Positions 15,003-24,868 are shown, counted from the first letter of the stretch. The stretch: DNA of 27,756 bases from Caryophanales bacterium UBA6768 (GCA_002453315.1 DKGO01000183.1:1-27756); one strand, 5' to 3'. A program made the numbers and translations. The notes: a model not told the origin generated them from the sequence alone.

Positions 15003-17069
15003 ATGATAAACATTGCTATTGTTGGAAGTAATGATGTAACATATCGATACATTAAGTTACTACATGACATCTCCGAAATTAACATTCAATCTGTATATAA
15101 CTATAAAGAGAACCCCAAAATATCCTCTTTAACGACCTCTTTACTTATTCCTTCGATAGTCGATTTCCAACATTTAAAGAAAAATGAAAGCGATTATATT
15201 TTAATAATTGATTGTCCCCCAGATACAAAAAAGAAAATTGAAGAATTATGTCAACATGCTCAAATAATTGATGGCGATATTTTGCAAATAGGTTTTCAAT
15301 ATTTTGTAAAGTCGATCGACAGTTCTAAAAATATGTTAAATAATTTCAAATTATTACTAAACAATATACATGATGGAATTATTGTCATCGATATAAATGA
15401 AAATATTCAGTACATCAACGGGGCGGCTAAAAAAATAATTGGAATAACGGAAAGCCCTTTAAATTTGCCTATTAATCACTATATAGAACATTCACGATTA
15501 CCAAATGTGCTAAAGACACAACAAAAAGAAGTGAATCAACCATATGAACTTGACAATGGAAAAAAAATTATAACCACCCGTGTTCCATTAATCAATGAAC
15601 ATCAAAAACTAATTGGTGCCTTTGCAATATTTAAAGATAATGATGAAGTATTGAAATTGGCCGAAGAAAATACGGACTTAAAAGAAGTAAAATCTATGTT
15701 AGAGGCCATTATATATTCATCAGACGAGGCGATAACAGTTGTCGATGAAAACGGATTGGGACTTATGATTAATCCCGCTTATACAAGAATTACCGGATTA
15801 CCTGAATCAGAAGTGATTGGGCAACCAGCAACAGTCGACATATCTGAAGGTGAAAGCATTCACATGAAAGTATTAAAAACCCGTCGTCCTATTCGAGGGG
15901 CAAAAATGAAAGTCGGGCCAAACAAAAGGGAAGTAATTGTAAATGTAGCCCCAATCATAGTGAATGGTATATTAAAAGGGAGTATAGGAATAATCCATGA
16001 TATTTCTGAAATTAAACAGTTAACCGCCGAGCTTGAAAAAGCAAAACAGATTATTCGAAATTTGGAAGCAAATTATACTTTTGATGATATTGTAGGCACC
16101 TCTTCCGAAATGTTAATCGCAGTTGAACAAGCAAAAATAGGTGCTAAAACGCCGGCAACAGTATTATTAAAAGGAGCCTCGGGTACTGGTAAAGAATTAT
16201 TCGCACATGCAATTCATAATGCAAGTGATCGCAAATATCATGCCTTTATTAGGGTTAACTGTGCGACGATTTCAGAGTCAATCATTGAAAGTGAATTATT
16301 TGGTTACGAAGAGGGAGCATTTACAGGGGCTAAAACGGGTGGTAAAATTGGTTTATTTGAAAAAGCAAATAATGGTAGTATTTTTTTAGATGAAATCAGT
16401 GAACTTACATTAGCAATGCAAGCAAAGCTTTTACGTGTTTTACAGGAAAAAGAAATCATCCGTGTTGGTGGCACGACACCAATACCACTTAATATAAGGA
16501 TCATTGTTGCCACAAATGAAAGTTTAGAAAAAGCGATTATAAATAAACAGTTTCGGGAAGATTTATATTATCGATTAAATCGTTTGCCAATTTATATCCC
16601 CTCATTAAAAGAAAGAAAATCAGATATTCCTGAGCTTGTAAATCATATGATAGCTAAAATAAATCAATTGTATGGAAGGAGTGTTACAACAGTATCGAAT
16701 CTTGCCTTAGATGAATTAAAGGCATATCATTGGCCGGGAAACGTCAGGGAAATGGAAAACGTTATTGGCAGAGCGATTATTTTTATGGATGTGACAGAAA
16801 CAACGATTGAAACTAAACATTTACCACGTTTAAATTCAAATAAAAATAAAATGGTGGAATTATCGAATGAAAATGTGAAGCAAGTAAAGCTCCAAGATGC
16901 AATAGCAAGTTATGAAAAGAAATTTATTGCCCAAGCTTATAAACAAAACAATTTTAATAAAACAAAAACGGCTAAGAGTTTAGGTATTTCGGTAAGAAAT
17001 TTATATTATAAACTTGAAAAATATGAATTAGATAAATATTTCACGCAAAGATTTGCAAAAGATGAATGA
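15003..17069 (+). CDS. bkdR: Sigma-54-dependent activator of the bkd operon
   Basis: BkdR activates the sigma-L (sigma-54) promoter of the branched-chain keto acid operon. The start at 15003 gives 688 residues, near the 692 of B. subtilis; the frame opens 13 codons earlier without support, and the ribosome site (GGTGGTG) is modest. A Rossmann-like N-terminal part (1-100, [13 protein letters not shown]) is followed by two PAS domains (about 115-210 and 232-340), an AAA+ domain with Walker A GASGTGKE (391-398), the sigma-54 contact loop GAFTGA (438-443) and Walker B-like GSIFLDEI, and a C-terminal Fis-type helix-turn-helix ([20 protein letters not shown]). The ligand sensed is unknown; PAS domains suggest a small molecule. 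Confidence 0.93.
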   Translation: MINIAIVGSNDVTYRYIKLLHDISEINIQSVYNYKENPKISSLTTSLLIPSIVDFQHLKKNESDYILIIDCPPDTKKKIEELCQHAQIIDGDILQIGFQYFVKSIDSSKNMLNNFKLLLNNIHDGIIVIDINENIQYINGAAKKIIGITESPLNLPINHYIEHSRLPNVLKTQQKEVNQPYELDNGKKIITTRVPLINEHQKLIGAFAIFKDNDEVLKLAEENTDLKEVKSMLEAIIYSSDEAITVVDENGLGLMINPAYTRITGLPESEVIGQPATVDISEGESIHMKVLKTRRPIRGAKMKVGPNKREVIVNVAPIIVNGILKGSIGIIHDISEIKQLTAELEKAKQIIRNLEANYTFDDIVGTSSEMLIAVEQAKIGAKTPATVLLKGASGTGKELFAHAIHNASDRKYHAFIRVNCATISESIIESELFGYEEGAFTGAKTGGKIGLFEKANNGSIFLDEISELTLAMQAKLLRVLQEKEIIRVGGTTPIPLNIRIIVATNESLEKAIINKQFREDLYYRLNRLPIYIPSLKERKSDIPELVNHMIAKINQLYGRSVTTVSNLALDELKAYHWPGNVREMENVIGRAIIFMDVTETTIETKHLPRLNSNKNKMVELSNENVKQVKLQDAIASYEKKFIAQAYKQNNFNKTKTAKSLGISVRNLYYKLEKYELDKYFTQRFAKDE

Positions 17070-17076
17070 TTTTGCA
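17054..17076. promoter_or_regulatory. Inverted repeat, candidate BkdR upstream site
   Basis: TGCAAAA (17054-17060) and TTTTGCA (17070-17076) are perfect 7-bp arms, 9 bp apart, across the bkdR stop codon. The centre lies about 80 bp before the expected sigma-54 start site, a normal place for an enhancer-type activator site. Confidence 0.42.
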
Positions 17077-17118
17077 TGGCTATGAGAAGAAAGGGCTTAC
17101 ATCATCAAGGGGAATTTT

Positions 17119-17134
17119 TGGCACGTTTATTGCA
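17119..17134 (+). promoter_or_regulatory. Sigma-54 (SigL) -24/-12 promoter of the bkd operon
   Basis: TGGCAC (17119-17124), five bases, then TTGCA (17130-17134) matches the sigma-54 consensus exactly. With BkdR encoded just upstream and bcd downstream, this is the inducible bkd promoter. Confidence 0.9.
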
Positions 17135-17159
17135 ATAGCATATAGTAAATGAGTATAAT
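17130..17159 (+). promoter_or_regulatory. Candidate sigma-A promoter overlapping the SigL -12
   Basis: TTGCAA (17130-17135) and a perfect TATAAT (17154-17159) are 18 bp apart. The -35 is the same stretch as the sigma-54 -12, so the two polymerases would compete. It could give basal expression. Confidence 0.4.
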
Positions 17160-17222
17160 CTAGTTGTAACTTTTTAATTTAGGTAAGGTATACACATAGA
17201 AAAAATAGGAGGAATTTTTGAA

Positions 17223-18311
17223 ATGAATATTTTTAAAAATATGGAAATACACGATTATGAACAAGTAGTTTTTTGTCAGGATAAAAGTTCGGGTCTAAAA
17301 GCGATTATAGCTATCCATGATACGACATTAGGCCCTGCGTTAGGTGGAACAAGAATGTGGAATTATGATAATGACCAGGAGGCTTTGGAGGATGTCTTAC
17401 GTTTGGCTAGAGGAATGACATATAAAAATGCTGCTGCAGGTCTTAATCTTGGTGGTGGTAAAGCTGTCATTATTGGTGACCCGAGAAAAGATAAAAGTGA
17501 AGCCCTTTTTCGTGCATTTGGTAGATATGTTAACAGTTTAAATGGTCGTTATATCACCGCGGAGGATGTTGGAACTACTGAAGAAGATATGGATTATATA
17601 AATATGGAAACAAATTTTGTTACAGGGACTTCAAGTGGTGGAGTCGGTGATCCATCTCCCGTTACCGCTCTAGGCATCTATAAAGGGATGAAAGCAGCAG
17701 CAAAAGCAGCTTATGGCACTGATAATTTAGAAAACAAAACTATCGCTGTTCAAGGAGTAGGACATGTGGCTTACAGTCTTTGTGAACATTTACATAAAGA
17801 AGGAGCAAAATTAATTGTTACTGATATTAATGAAGAAGCAGTCAATCGGGCAGTGAAAGATTTTGATGCAACGGCTGTAGCACCTGATGAAATTTATAGT
17901 GTACAATGTGACATTTATTCCCCTTGTGCATTAGGTGGAACAATAAATGATGACACTTTACAATTACTAAAAGCGAAAGTGATTGCTGGAAGTGCAAATA
18001 ACCAACTGCTGGAAGACCGTCATGGAGATATTTTACATGAAAAAGGCATCATATATGCACCAGACTATGTCATTAATTCAGGTGGTGTGATTAATGTTGC
18101 GGATGAATTAGTGGAATATAATCGCGATCGAGTTATGAAAAAAGTGGCTAATATTTATGATATTTTAACCTCTGTTTTCAATATTTCTAAATCAGATAAT
18201 GTACCAACATCCGTAGCTGCCGATCGTATGGCTGAGCGACGAATCGCCCAGTTAAAACAGTCTAGAAGACACTTTTCCCAACATGAAAAACACATTTTAA
18301 ATTCAAACTGA
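17223..18311 (+). CDS. bcd: Leucine (branched-chain amino acid) dehydrogenase
   Basis: Bcd oxidatively deaminates Leu, Val and Ile to their 2-keto acids with NAD, supplying substrate to the bkd complex. The 362-residue protein is very close to B. subtilis Bcd: [10 protein letters not shown], the catalytic lysine segment [11 protein letters not shown] (about 79-89), [14 protein letters not shown], the NAD-binding GVGHVAYSL and [15 protein letters not shown]. The Asn found in B. subtilis within the GxGxxA loop is His here. The ATG is preceded by AGGAGG. It is the first gene after the SigL promoter; in B. subtilis ptb comes first, but it is absent here. Confidence 0.95.
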   Translation: MNIFKNMEIHDYEQVVFCQDKSSGLKAIIAIHDTTLGPALGGTRMWNYDNDQEALEDVLRLARGMTYKNAAAGLNLGGGKAVIIGDPRKDKSEALFRAFGRYVNSLNGRYITAEDVGTTEEDMDYINMETNFVTGTSSGGVGDPSPVTALGIYKGMKAAAKAAYGTDNLENKTIAVQGVGHVAYSLCEHLHKEGAKLIVTDINEEAVNRAVKDFDATAVAPDEIYSVQCDIYSPCALGGTINDDTLQLLKAKVIAGSANNQLLEDRHGDILHEKGIIYAPDYVINSGGVINVADELVEYNRDRVMKKVANIYDILTSVFNISKSDNVPTSVAADRMAERRIAQLKQSRRHFSQHEKHILNSN

Positions 18312-18371
18312 TCATGTTTAAGAACTGCATTTAACCCATTATTAACGTCAAGTCATGGAGGAAATAACACA

Positions 18372-19472
18372 ATGAAAGATATATTCAGAACATTAATTAT
18401 TCATATCAAAACTGATTCTTTGACGATATGTTTATTTCACCATGATGTTTGTATTTTTAAAGAGATTATCTATGTTAATACAACACTAGAACAATTAAAT
18501 CATGTTGATCGAATAGTAAATACTCATACAAAATTAATTTTGCAAAAGTTAGAAAGAGCAGGAATTAATATGTCACGGATTAATGCCGTAGGGGCAAATG
18601 GTGGATTAATACGGCCAGTAGATGGTGGCACATATATAGTGAATAAGCCAATACTTGAAGACTTATCAAACCATTTTAATGGAATGCATGTATCTAACAT
18701 TGCCCCAATTATCGCACATAAAATTGCTGAAGGATTAAATATAGCTGCTTATATAGTGGACCCACCCGTAGTAAATGAAATGACATTAACCGCAACCTAT
18801 ACAGGGCTACCGGACATTGAACGAAAAAGTATATTTCATGCGTTAAATCAAAAATATGTCGCAAGAAAATTAGCAAAAAAATTAAACCAAACATATGATG
18901 AATCAAAATTTATTATTGCGCATATTAGTTCTGGTATTTCAATTGGCGCCCATGAATTGGGTGATGTAACAGATGTAAATAATGGCTTTCATGGGGAAGG
19001 TCCATTCTCATTAGAACGAACAGGAACAATACCGTCTGAAGGATTAGTTCAGCTATGTTATTCCAACTTATTTAAAAAGGAAGAATTATTAATGAAGATA
19101 ACTCATGACGGTGGTATTAAAGCATATATGCAAACGAATAATATTGATCAAATTTTTGATAAATTAAAAATGAATGATCAAAAAGCAAAAGCTATATTTA
19201 AAGCGATGGGCTATCAGATATCTAAGGAAATAGGCAGTATGGCTTCTGTCTTAAAAGGAGATGTAGATGCCGTTATATTAACTGGTGAACTATCAAATCT
19301 TCCTTTTTTGACAAATTATATTATAAATCATGTTGACTGGATAGCTGATGTTTTTATTTATGAAGGAGAATATGAAATTCAGGCATTGAATGATGGTGTT
19401 TTACGAGTGTTAAATCAGGAAGAACAACCAAAAATATATCATTTTAATATAAAGGAGGATAATGTTATATGA
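18372..19472 (+). CDS. buk: Butyrate kinase (branched-chain acyl kinase)
   Basis: Buk converts (iso)butyryl or other branched acyl phosphates plus ADP into acid plus ATP. The 366-residue protein has ASKHA/acetokinase-family features: an N-terminal strand-rich phosphate-binding region, NAVGANGGLIRP, VVDPPVV-type segment (IVDPPVVNEMT), the HISSGISIGAHELG loop, DVNNGFHGEGPFSLERTGTIP, and AVILTGELSN. Length matches B. subtilis Buk. The ATG follows GGAGG. Its usual partner phosphotransbutyrylase (ptb), which makes the acyl phosphate, is not in this cluster. Its stop overlaps the lpdV start by 4 bases. Confidence 0.93.
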   Translation: MKDIFRTLIIHIKTDSLTICLFHHDVCIFKEIIYVNTTLEQLNHVDRIVNTHTKLILQKLERAGINMSRINAVGANGGLIRPVDGGTYIVNKPILEDLSNHFNGMHVSNIAPIIAHKIAEGLNIAAYIVDPPVVNEMTLTATYTGLPDIERKSIFHALNQKYVARKLAKKLNQTYDESKFIIAHISSGISIGAHELGDVTDVNNGFHGEGPFSLERTGTIPSEGLVQLCYSNLFKKEELLMKITHDGGIKAYMQTNNIDQIFDKLKMNDQKAKAIFKAMGYQISKEIGSMASVLKGDVDAVILTGELSNLPFLTNYIINHVDWIADVFIYEGEYEIQALNDGVLRVLNQEEQPKIYHFNIKEDNVI

Positions 19473-20893
19473 CGAAGGAATATGATCTAGTTGTGCTAGG
19501 GGGAGGTACTGGCGGTTATGTTGGTGCCATAAGGGCTTCACAACTTGGGATGAAAGTTGCAATTGTCGAAAAGGAACATCTAGGTGGCACTTGTTTACAT
19601 AAGGGATGTATTCCTTCAAAAGCACTTTTACGCTCAGCACAAATATATCGAGAAATGAAAGATAGTGATGAATTTGGCATTGAAATAAATGAAATAACTA
19701 TTAATTTTAGAAAAGTACAAGATCGTAAAAATAAAATCGTCAATCAATTACATCATGGTGTAAAATCACTTATTAAAAAAGGAAAAATAGATGTTTATGA
19801 AGGTTTTGGTAGAATATTAGGTTCCAGCATTTTCTCACCCATCCCGGGAACCATTTCCGTTGACCATGGTAATGGTTTAGAGAATACAATGTTAATTCCT
19901 AAGAATGTGCTCATAGCTACAGGTTCAACACCAGGTTCATTACCCAATTTGGAAATGGATGGTATCAATATTTTAAATTCTGATCATGCACTTCAATTAG
20001 AACAATTGCCCGAATCGATTATTATCATAGGAGCTGGGGTAATCGGAATCGAATGGGCATCCTTACTAATAGATCTGGGTGTTAAAGTAACAGTCATTGA
20101 AAATCAAGAAGATATTTTAATGACAGAAGATAAGGACATTAGGAAAGAGGTAGAACGTTCACTTAATAAACGTGGCGTTGTATTTATCAAAAAAGCTACT
20201 ATTGACATACAATCCATTAAGCATGAACAGGAAAATATGACGGTAACGTATAATTTAAATGAGGATAAAGAAACAGTTACAGCTGAAAAAATTCTTGTTT
20301 CCGTTGGAAGGAAACCCAATATTGATGAAATTGGGCTAACAAATACAAATATTCAAGTTGAACAAAATGCGATTGTAACAAATGACATGTATCAAACAGC
20401 GGAATCTCATATTTATGCGATTGGAGATTGTATTGGTGGTATGCAATTAGCCCATGTTGCCTCATCAGAAGCAATCATTGCGGTGGAACATATGGCAGAA
20501 CAACAGCCTATTGCCTTGAATGATAACGATGTACCAACTTGTATTTATAGTTATCCCGAGGTTGCAAGGGTTGGGTTAAGCGAAAATGAAGCAATTAACC
20601 GAGGATATTCAGTAAAAATTGGAAGGTTTCCATTCCAGGCAATTGGCAAGGCCCAAATACAAGGAGAAACAGGAGGCTTCTGTAAAATCATAATAGATGA
20701 TAATTCAAAAGATATTTTAGGTGTTCATTTAATTGGTCCCCATGCGACAGATATGATTTCTGAAGCTAGTCTCGCTAAATTTCTAAATGCAACAGCTTGG
20801 GAAATTTCAAAGACAATTCATCCACACCCATCACTTTCGGAAATTTTTGTAGAAAGTGCCCTTTCTGTCGATCAATTGCAAATACATGGATAA
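19469..20893 (+). CDS. lpdV: Dihydrolipoamide dehydrogenase, E3 of the bkd complex
   Basis: LpdV reoxidises the dihydrolipoyl group of BkdB with NAD. The 474-residue protein has the FAD-binding GGGTGGYVGA (11-20), the redox-active disulphide in GGTCLHKGCIPSK (C42 and C47), the NAD-binding GAGVIGIEWA, the second FAD-site segment YAIGD and the C-terminal active-site HPHPSLSE. Position within bkd marks it as the branched-chain-specific E3 rather than the pyruvate dehydrogenase one. The ATG overlaps buk's stop and is preceded by AAAGGAGG. Confidence 0.95.
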   Translation: MTKEYDLVVLGGGTGGYVGAIRASQLGMKVAIVEKEHLGGTCLHKGCIPSKALLRSAQIYREMKDSDEFGIEINEITINFRKVQDRKNKIVNQLHHGVKSLIKKGKIDVYEGFGRILGSSIFSPIPGTISVDHGNGLENTMLIPKNVLIATGSTPGSLPNLEMDGINILNSDHALQLEQLPESIIIIGAGVIGIEWASLLIDLGVKVTVIENQEDILMTEDKDIRKEVERSLNKRGVVFIKKATIDIQSIKHEQENMTVTYNLNEDKETVTAEKILVSVGRKPNIDEIGLTNTNIQVEQNAIVTNDMYQTAESHIYAIGDCIGGMQLAHVASSEAIIAVEHMAEQQPIALNDNDVPTCIYSYPEVARVGLSENEAINRGYSVKIGRFPFQAIGKAQIQGETGGFCKIIIDDNSKDILGVHLIGPHATDMISEASLAKFLNATAWEISKTIHPHPSLSEIFVESALSVDQLQIHG

Positions 20894-20906
20894 GGAGAAG
20901 ATGACA

Positions 20907-21908
20907 ATGGAAAAAGAGAAACGCCATATCCAACTAGGTTTAACAGACGACGATGTTATAAAGATGTATAAAACAATGTTATTAGCAAGGAAATTAGATG
21001 AACGAATGTGGTTACTAAATAGGTCAGGGAAAATACCATTCGTTATTTCATGTCAGGGTCAGGAGGCTTCCCAAGTTGGGTCAGCTTTTGCACTTGATAG
21101 AAAGATAGATTATGTGGCACCTTATTACCGTGATTTAGGTGTTGTATTAGCATTTGGTATGACCGCAAAAGATATTATGTTATCTGGTTTTGCTAAGGAA
21201 GAGGATCCAAATTCAGGTGGAAGGCAAATGCCGGGGCATTTCGGACAAAAGAAAAACCGCATCATTACAGGCTCTTCACCAGTGACAACACAAGTTCCAC
21301 ATGCTGTTGGGTTTGCACTAGCTTCAAGGATTAAACAAAAGGAATTTGTTACCTTTACATCTTTAGGAGATGGTTCTACAAATCAAGGTGACTTTCATGA
21401 AGCATTAAATTTTGCTGGGGTTCATCAATTACCTATTATTACAGTCGTTCAAAATAATCGACTCGCCATTTCCGTTCCTTACGAAAAGCAGGTAGCTAGT
21501 AAAACGATTGCGATGAGAGCACAATCATACGGAATGCCCGGTTTTATCGTTGATGGAAATGACCCATTGGCTGTTTATGATGTGGTTAAATTGGCAAGAA
21601 AGCGTGCAATTAATGGTGAAGGACCAACTTTAATCGAGGCCGTAACTGTAAGGTTAACAGCACATTCCAGTGATGATAATGATCGCACGTATCGAACTGA
21701 AGAAGAATTAAAAGAAGCAAGAGAAAAGGATTGTATTATCAATTTTGAAAAATACTTGTTCGATAATGATGTCTTGACTGAAGAGTTGAAATCCACAATT
21801 CACGATGAATTAAATAGGGAAGTAAATGATGCAACAGAGTATGCTGAAAATGCCCCATTTGCTGAAGTTAATACTTTACATGATTTTGTGTATGAAAATA
21901 AGGAGTGA
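20907..21908 (+). CDS. bkdAA: Branched-chain 2-oxoacid dehydrogenase E1 alpha
   Basis: BkdAA with BkdAB forms the thiamine-diphosphate E1 that decarboxylates branched-chain 2-oxo acids. The start at 20907 (MEKEKRHIQLG) is chosen because AAGGAG (20892-20897) is 9 bases away; upstream in-frame ATGs (20886, 20901) lie in lpdV or too close. This gives 333 residues, near the 330 of B. subtilis. The TPP motif GDGSTNQGDFHEALNFAGVHQLPIITVVQNN (split here by family numbering into GDG...NN) is complete, and the phosphorylation-loop-like TAHSSDDNDRTYR is present. Confidence 0.95.
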   Translation: MEKEKRHIQLGLTDDDVIKMYKTMLLARKLDERMWLLNRSGKIPFVISCQGQEASQVGSAFALDRKIDYVAPYYRDLGVVLAFGMTAKDIMLSGFAKEEDPNSGGRQMPGHFGQKKNRIITGSSPVTTQVPHAVGFALASRIKQKEFVTFTSLGDGSTNQGDFHEALNFAGVHQLPIITVVQNNRLAISVPYEKQVASKTIAMRAQSYGMPGFIVDGNDPLAVYDVVKLARKRAINGEGPTLIEAVTVRLTAHSSDDNDRTYRTEEELKEAREKDCIINFEKYLFDNDVLTEELKSTIHDELNREVNDATEYAENAPFAEVNTLHDFVYENKE

Positions 21909-21913
21909 AAAAA

Positions 21914-22897
21914 ATGGCTCAATTATCGTATATACAAGCAATAACAGAAGCAATGAAAGATGAAATGTCAAAGGATGACAACGTTTTTATCGTTGGGGAA
22001 GATGTAGGTGCTAAAGGCGGTGTATTTAGAGCAACTGATGGCTTATACGATTCATTCGGTGAAAATCGGGTCATCGACGCTCCATTGGCTGAATCTGCCA
22101 TTGTTGGAGTTAGTATTGGTGCTGCTATGTATGGATTGCGTCCAATTGCTGAAATTCAATTTGCTGATTTTATTTTACCAGCAGTTAATCAAATAATTTC
22201 TGAAGCATCTAAAATTCGTTATCGTTCAAATAACGATTGGAATTGTCCAATTACGATTCGTGCACCATATGGTGGGGGAATTAGTGGAGCCTTATATCAC
22301 TCACAATCAGTTGAGGCAATATTTAATAGTCATCCCGGTTTAAAAATTGTCATGCCTTCTACACCTTATGATTCAAAAGGACTATTAAAGGCTGCGATTA
22401 GAGATAATGACCCTGTTTTATTTTTTGAACATAAACGGGCATATCGTTTACTAAAAGAAGAAGTACCTGAAGACGATTATATTGTTCCAATTGGAAAAGC
22501 AGACATTAAAAGGGTAGGTGAGGATGTAACAGTCATCACTTATGGTTTATGTACACATTTAACGAAACTTGCAGCAGAAAAACTTTCTAAGGAAGGTATT
22601 GATGTTCATCTATTAGACTTAAGGACCATTTATCCCCTTGATCAAGAGTCAATTATTGAGGCTGCGAGTAAGACAGGGAAAGTACTATTAGTTACAGAAG
22701 ATAATAAAGAAGGTAGTATCATTGGAGAAGTAGCAGCGATTATAGCAGAAAATTGCCTATTTGAATTAGATGCACCGATTAAACGGCTTGCCGGACCCGA
22801 CGTTCCTGCAATGCCATATGCCCATCCATTAGAGAAGGTCTTTATTATTGATGAAAATAAAATCGCTGATGCAATCAAAGAATTAGCCTTATTTTAA
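21914..22897 (+). CDS. bkdAB: Branched-chain 2-oxoacid dehydrogenase E1 beta
   Basis: BkdAB is the transketolase-like beta chain that completes the E1 active site. The start at 21914 (MAQLSYIQAI) is 8 bases after AAGGAG; a GTG three codons earlier is unlikely. The 327-residue protein matches B. subtilis in length and shows FIVGEDVGAKGGVFRAT, DAPLAESAIVG, the AEIQFADFI segment, IRAPYGGG, and the C-terminal GPDVPAMPYAHPLE. The gap to bkdAA is 5 bp, as expected for equal production of the two chains. Confidence 0.96.
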   Translation: MAQLSYIQAITEAMKDEMSKDDNVFIVGEDVGAKGGVFRATDGLYDSFGENRVIDAPLAESAIVGVSIGAAMYGLRPIAEIQFADFILPAVNQIISEASKIRYRSNNDWNCPITIRAPYGGGISGALYHSQSVEAIFNSHPGLKIVMPSTPYDSKGLLKAAIRDNDPVLFFEHKRAYRLLKEEVPEDDYIVPIGKADIKRVGEDVTVITYGLCTHLTKLAAEKLSKEGIDVHLLDLRTIYPLDQESIIEAASKTGKVLLVTEDNKEGSIIGEVAAIIAENCLFELDAPIKRLAGPDVPAMPYAHPLEKVFIIDENKIADAIKELALF

Positions 22898-22923
22898 TCG
22901 CTTTTTGAAGGAGTGTGATAAAA

Positions 22924-24213
22924 ATGACTAAAAAAGAAGTGTTAATGCCTAAACTGGGGGAGAGTGTCACTGAAGGCACTATCAATAGCTGGCTTGTTAA
23001 TGTTGGTGATTATGTTAATAAATATGACCCTATTGCAGATGTAATGACAGATAAAGTGAATGCTGAGGTTCCTTCTTCATACTCTGGAACAATTGCTGAA
23101 TTAGTAGCGCAAGAGGGAGAAACAATTGAAGTAGGCAAATTGATTTGTTACATCGACACTGACGAGGCCGAAATAAAAAATGAAAAGGTAGAAAAAGATA
23201 CAACAACTGCCCCTGAAGATACATCGGATACTCATTCTGAACAAAAAGATATCTCTATGAGAACCCGTTATTCGCCTGCTGTTTTAAAATTAGCATCAGA
23301 ACATAACATTGATTTACAGTTAGTAAACGGTACCGGTATGGGAGGCAGAATAACAAGAAAAGATATACACAACTATATTGAACAGCAATCTACGTCAGAA
23401 ATAGAATCAGCTGAACCACAACAACCATCGTCAGTATCATATGACATGAGCAAAAACCAAGTAAAAGTAGTAGAACAAGAATCCACTACCCCTAATTCAA
23501 TAGAAACTGAATATTCAAATGTAACTGAAATACCTGTGACGGGTGTTAGAAAAGTAATTGCAGCAAATATGGTAAGGGCAAAGACAGAAATTCCTCACGC
23601 ATGGATGACGGTTGAAGTTGATGTTACTAATTTAGTTCAGTATAGAAATAAGGTAAAAAATCAATTCAAAGAAAAGAACGGTTATAACATCACTTATTTT
23701 GCATTTTTTGCTAGTATTGTTGCAAAGGCTTTAAAAGAATTTCCACAATTAAATAGTTCATGGGTAAATGATAAAATAATTGAACATCATCATGTTAATT
23801 TATCAATTGCTGTTGCCCACAATGATCAATTATTCGTACCGGTAATCCACCATGCTGATGAAAAAAGTATTTCAGGTATTGCTAAGGAAATTAATCAATT
23901 AGCTAATAAGGCACGCACGAATAAATTGACTACGGCAGATATGCAAGGGGGCACATTTACACTAAATAATACCGGCACATTCGGATCTATCTCATCCATG
24001 GGAATTATCAACTATCCTCAAGCAGCAATTTTACAGGTAGAATCTATTGTTAAACGGCCAGTAATCATAAATGATATGTTTGCGGCCCGTGATATTGTAA
24101 ATTTATCTCTATCATTGGATCACCGAATTTTAGATGGGTTAGTTTGTGGGAGATTTTTACAACGGGTTCGCCAATTGTTAGAAAATATTGATGAATCTAA
24201 TACATTATTATAA
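22924..24213 (+). CDS. bkdB: Branched-chain 2-oxoacid dehydrogenase E2 (lipoyl acyltransferase)
   Basis: BkdB is the core of the complex; its lipoyl arm moves acyl groups from E1 to CoA. The start at 22924 follows GAAGGAG and gives 429 residues. Domains in order: lipoyl domain (about 4-80) with Lys44 in the MTDKVNAE turn, an acidic linker, a peripheral-subunit-binding domain (about 112-152, YSPAVLKLASEHNIDLQLV..GTGMGGRITRKD), a second flexible linker, and the catalytic domain (about 200-429) with the acyltransferase motif DHRILDG near the C-terminus. It is the last gene of the bkd operon; no strong terminator follows, so read-through into brxB is possible. Confidence 0.95.
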   Translation: MTKKEVLMPKLGESVTEGTINSWLVNVGDYVNKYDPIADVMTDKVNAEVPSSYSGTIAELVAQEGETIEVGKLICYIDTDEAEIKNEKVEKDTTTAPEDTSDTHSEQKDISMRTRYSPAVLKLASEHNIDLQLVNGTGMGGRITRKDIHNYIEQQSTSEIESAEPQQPSSVSYDMSKNQVKVVEQESTTPNSIETEYSNVTEIPVTGVRKVIAANMVRAKTEIPHAWMTVEVDVTNLVQYRNKVKNQFKEKNGYNITYFAFFASIVAKALKEFPQLNSSWVNDKIIEHHHVNLSIAVAHNDQLFVPVIHHADEKSISGIAKEINQLANKARTNKLTTADMQGGTFTLNNTGTFGSISSMGIINYPQAAILQVESIVKRPVIINDMFAARDIVNLSLSLDHRILDGLVCGRFLQRVRQLLENIDESNTLL

Positions 24214-24244
24214 TCAATTAGGTGAACAAACTAATCTGTTAACA

Positions 24245-24273
24245 TTGAATTTAAAAAACAATCTTGGTAAACT
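24245..24273 (+). promoter_or_regulatory. Candidate sigma-A promoter of brxB
   Basis: TTGAAT (24245-24250) and TAAACT (24268-24273) are 17 bp apart, and TG one base before the -10 makes it extended. It lies 41 bp before brxB. Confidence 0.5.
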
Positions 24274-24313
24274 ATGACATGAAGGTAAATTTACTAATTG
24301 GGGAGTGTAAGCA

Positions 24314-24745
24314 ATGAATTTCGATGATTTCATGGTAGATGTTGTTAAAGTCGCCCGGGAAGACATGCGTGATGCTGGTTATGATGAAATAACAAATGCT
24401 GAAGATGTCGATCAAGCACTTACGAAAGATGGGACAACTTTAGTCATGATTAATTCAGTATGTGGTTGTGCAGGCGGTGTTGCACGTCCAGCTGCAGCAA
24501 ATGCCATTCATTATGATAAAAGACCAGACCATTTGGTCACAGTTTTTGCTGGACAAGATCGAGAAGCAACAGAGAAGGCAAGAACATATTTTGAAGGATT
24601 TCCACCTTCATCACCATCTTTTGCCTTTTTAAAAGATGGCAAAATTGTTACGATGCTAGAAAGGCATGATATTGAAGGCTCCACACCTATCCAAGTCATA
24701 GAAAAATTACAAAATATTTTCGAAGAACATTGTGAGGAAGTTTAA
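24314..24745 (+). CDS. brxB: Bacilliredoxin BrxB (YqiW)
   Basis: Bacilliredoxins strip bacillithiol from protein cysteines after oxidative stress, using the first cysteine of a CGC motif. The 143-residue protein has the thioredoxin-like fold with C50-G-C52 in [16 protein letters not shown], followed by the strongly conserved [26 protein letters not shown]. Its place after bkdB matches yqiW in B. subtilis, which decides BrxB over BrxA (YphP). A good ribosome site (GGGGAGTG) precedes the ATG. It probably has its own promoter. Confidence 0.93.
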   Translation: MNFDDFMVDVVKVAREDMRDAGYDEITNAEDVDQALTKDGTTLVMINSVCGCAGGVARPAAANAIHYDKRPDHLVTVFAGQDREATEKARTYFEGFPPSSPSFAFLKDGKIVTMLERHDIEGSTPIQVIEKLQNIFEEHCEEV

Positions 24746-24776
24746 ATTATCATTTAACATTTATATTTATATACAC

Positions 24777-24805
24777 AAGACTGTCAGTATTGGCAGTCTT
24801 ATTTT
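24777..24805 (+). terminator. Rho-independent terminator after brxB
   Basis: AAGACTGTC (24777-24785) pairs with GGCAGTCTT (24792-24800), nine pairs including one wobble, followed by ATTTT. Confidence 0.8.
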
Positions 24806-24811
24806 AACCAT

Positions 24812-24840
24812 TTGTTCACAATAAAATTTTATCATACATA
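24812..24840 (+). promoter_or_regulatory. Weak candidate promoter of yqjA
   Basis: TTGTTC (24812-24817) and TACATA (24835-24840) are 17 bp apart, 28 bp before the yqjA start. The match to consensus is partial. Confidence 0.28.
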
Positions 24841-24868
24841 AATATTTATTTTTGAGAGGATATAAACA

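Noticed and set aside
17211..17230. CodY-like box before bcd
   Set aside because: AATTTTTGAAA resembles half of the CodY consensus, but the second half is shifted by one base and mismatched.
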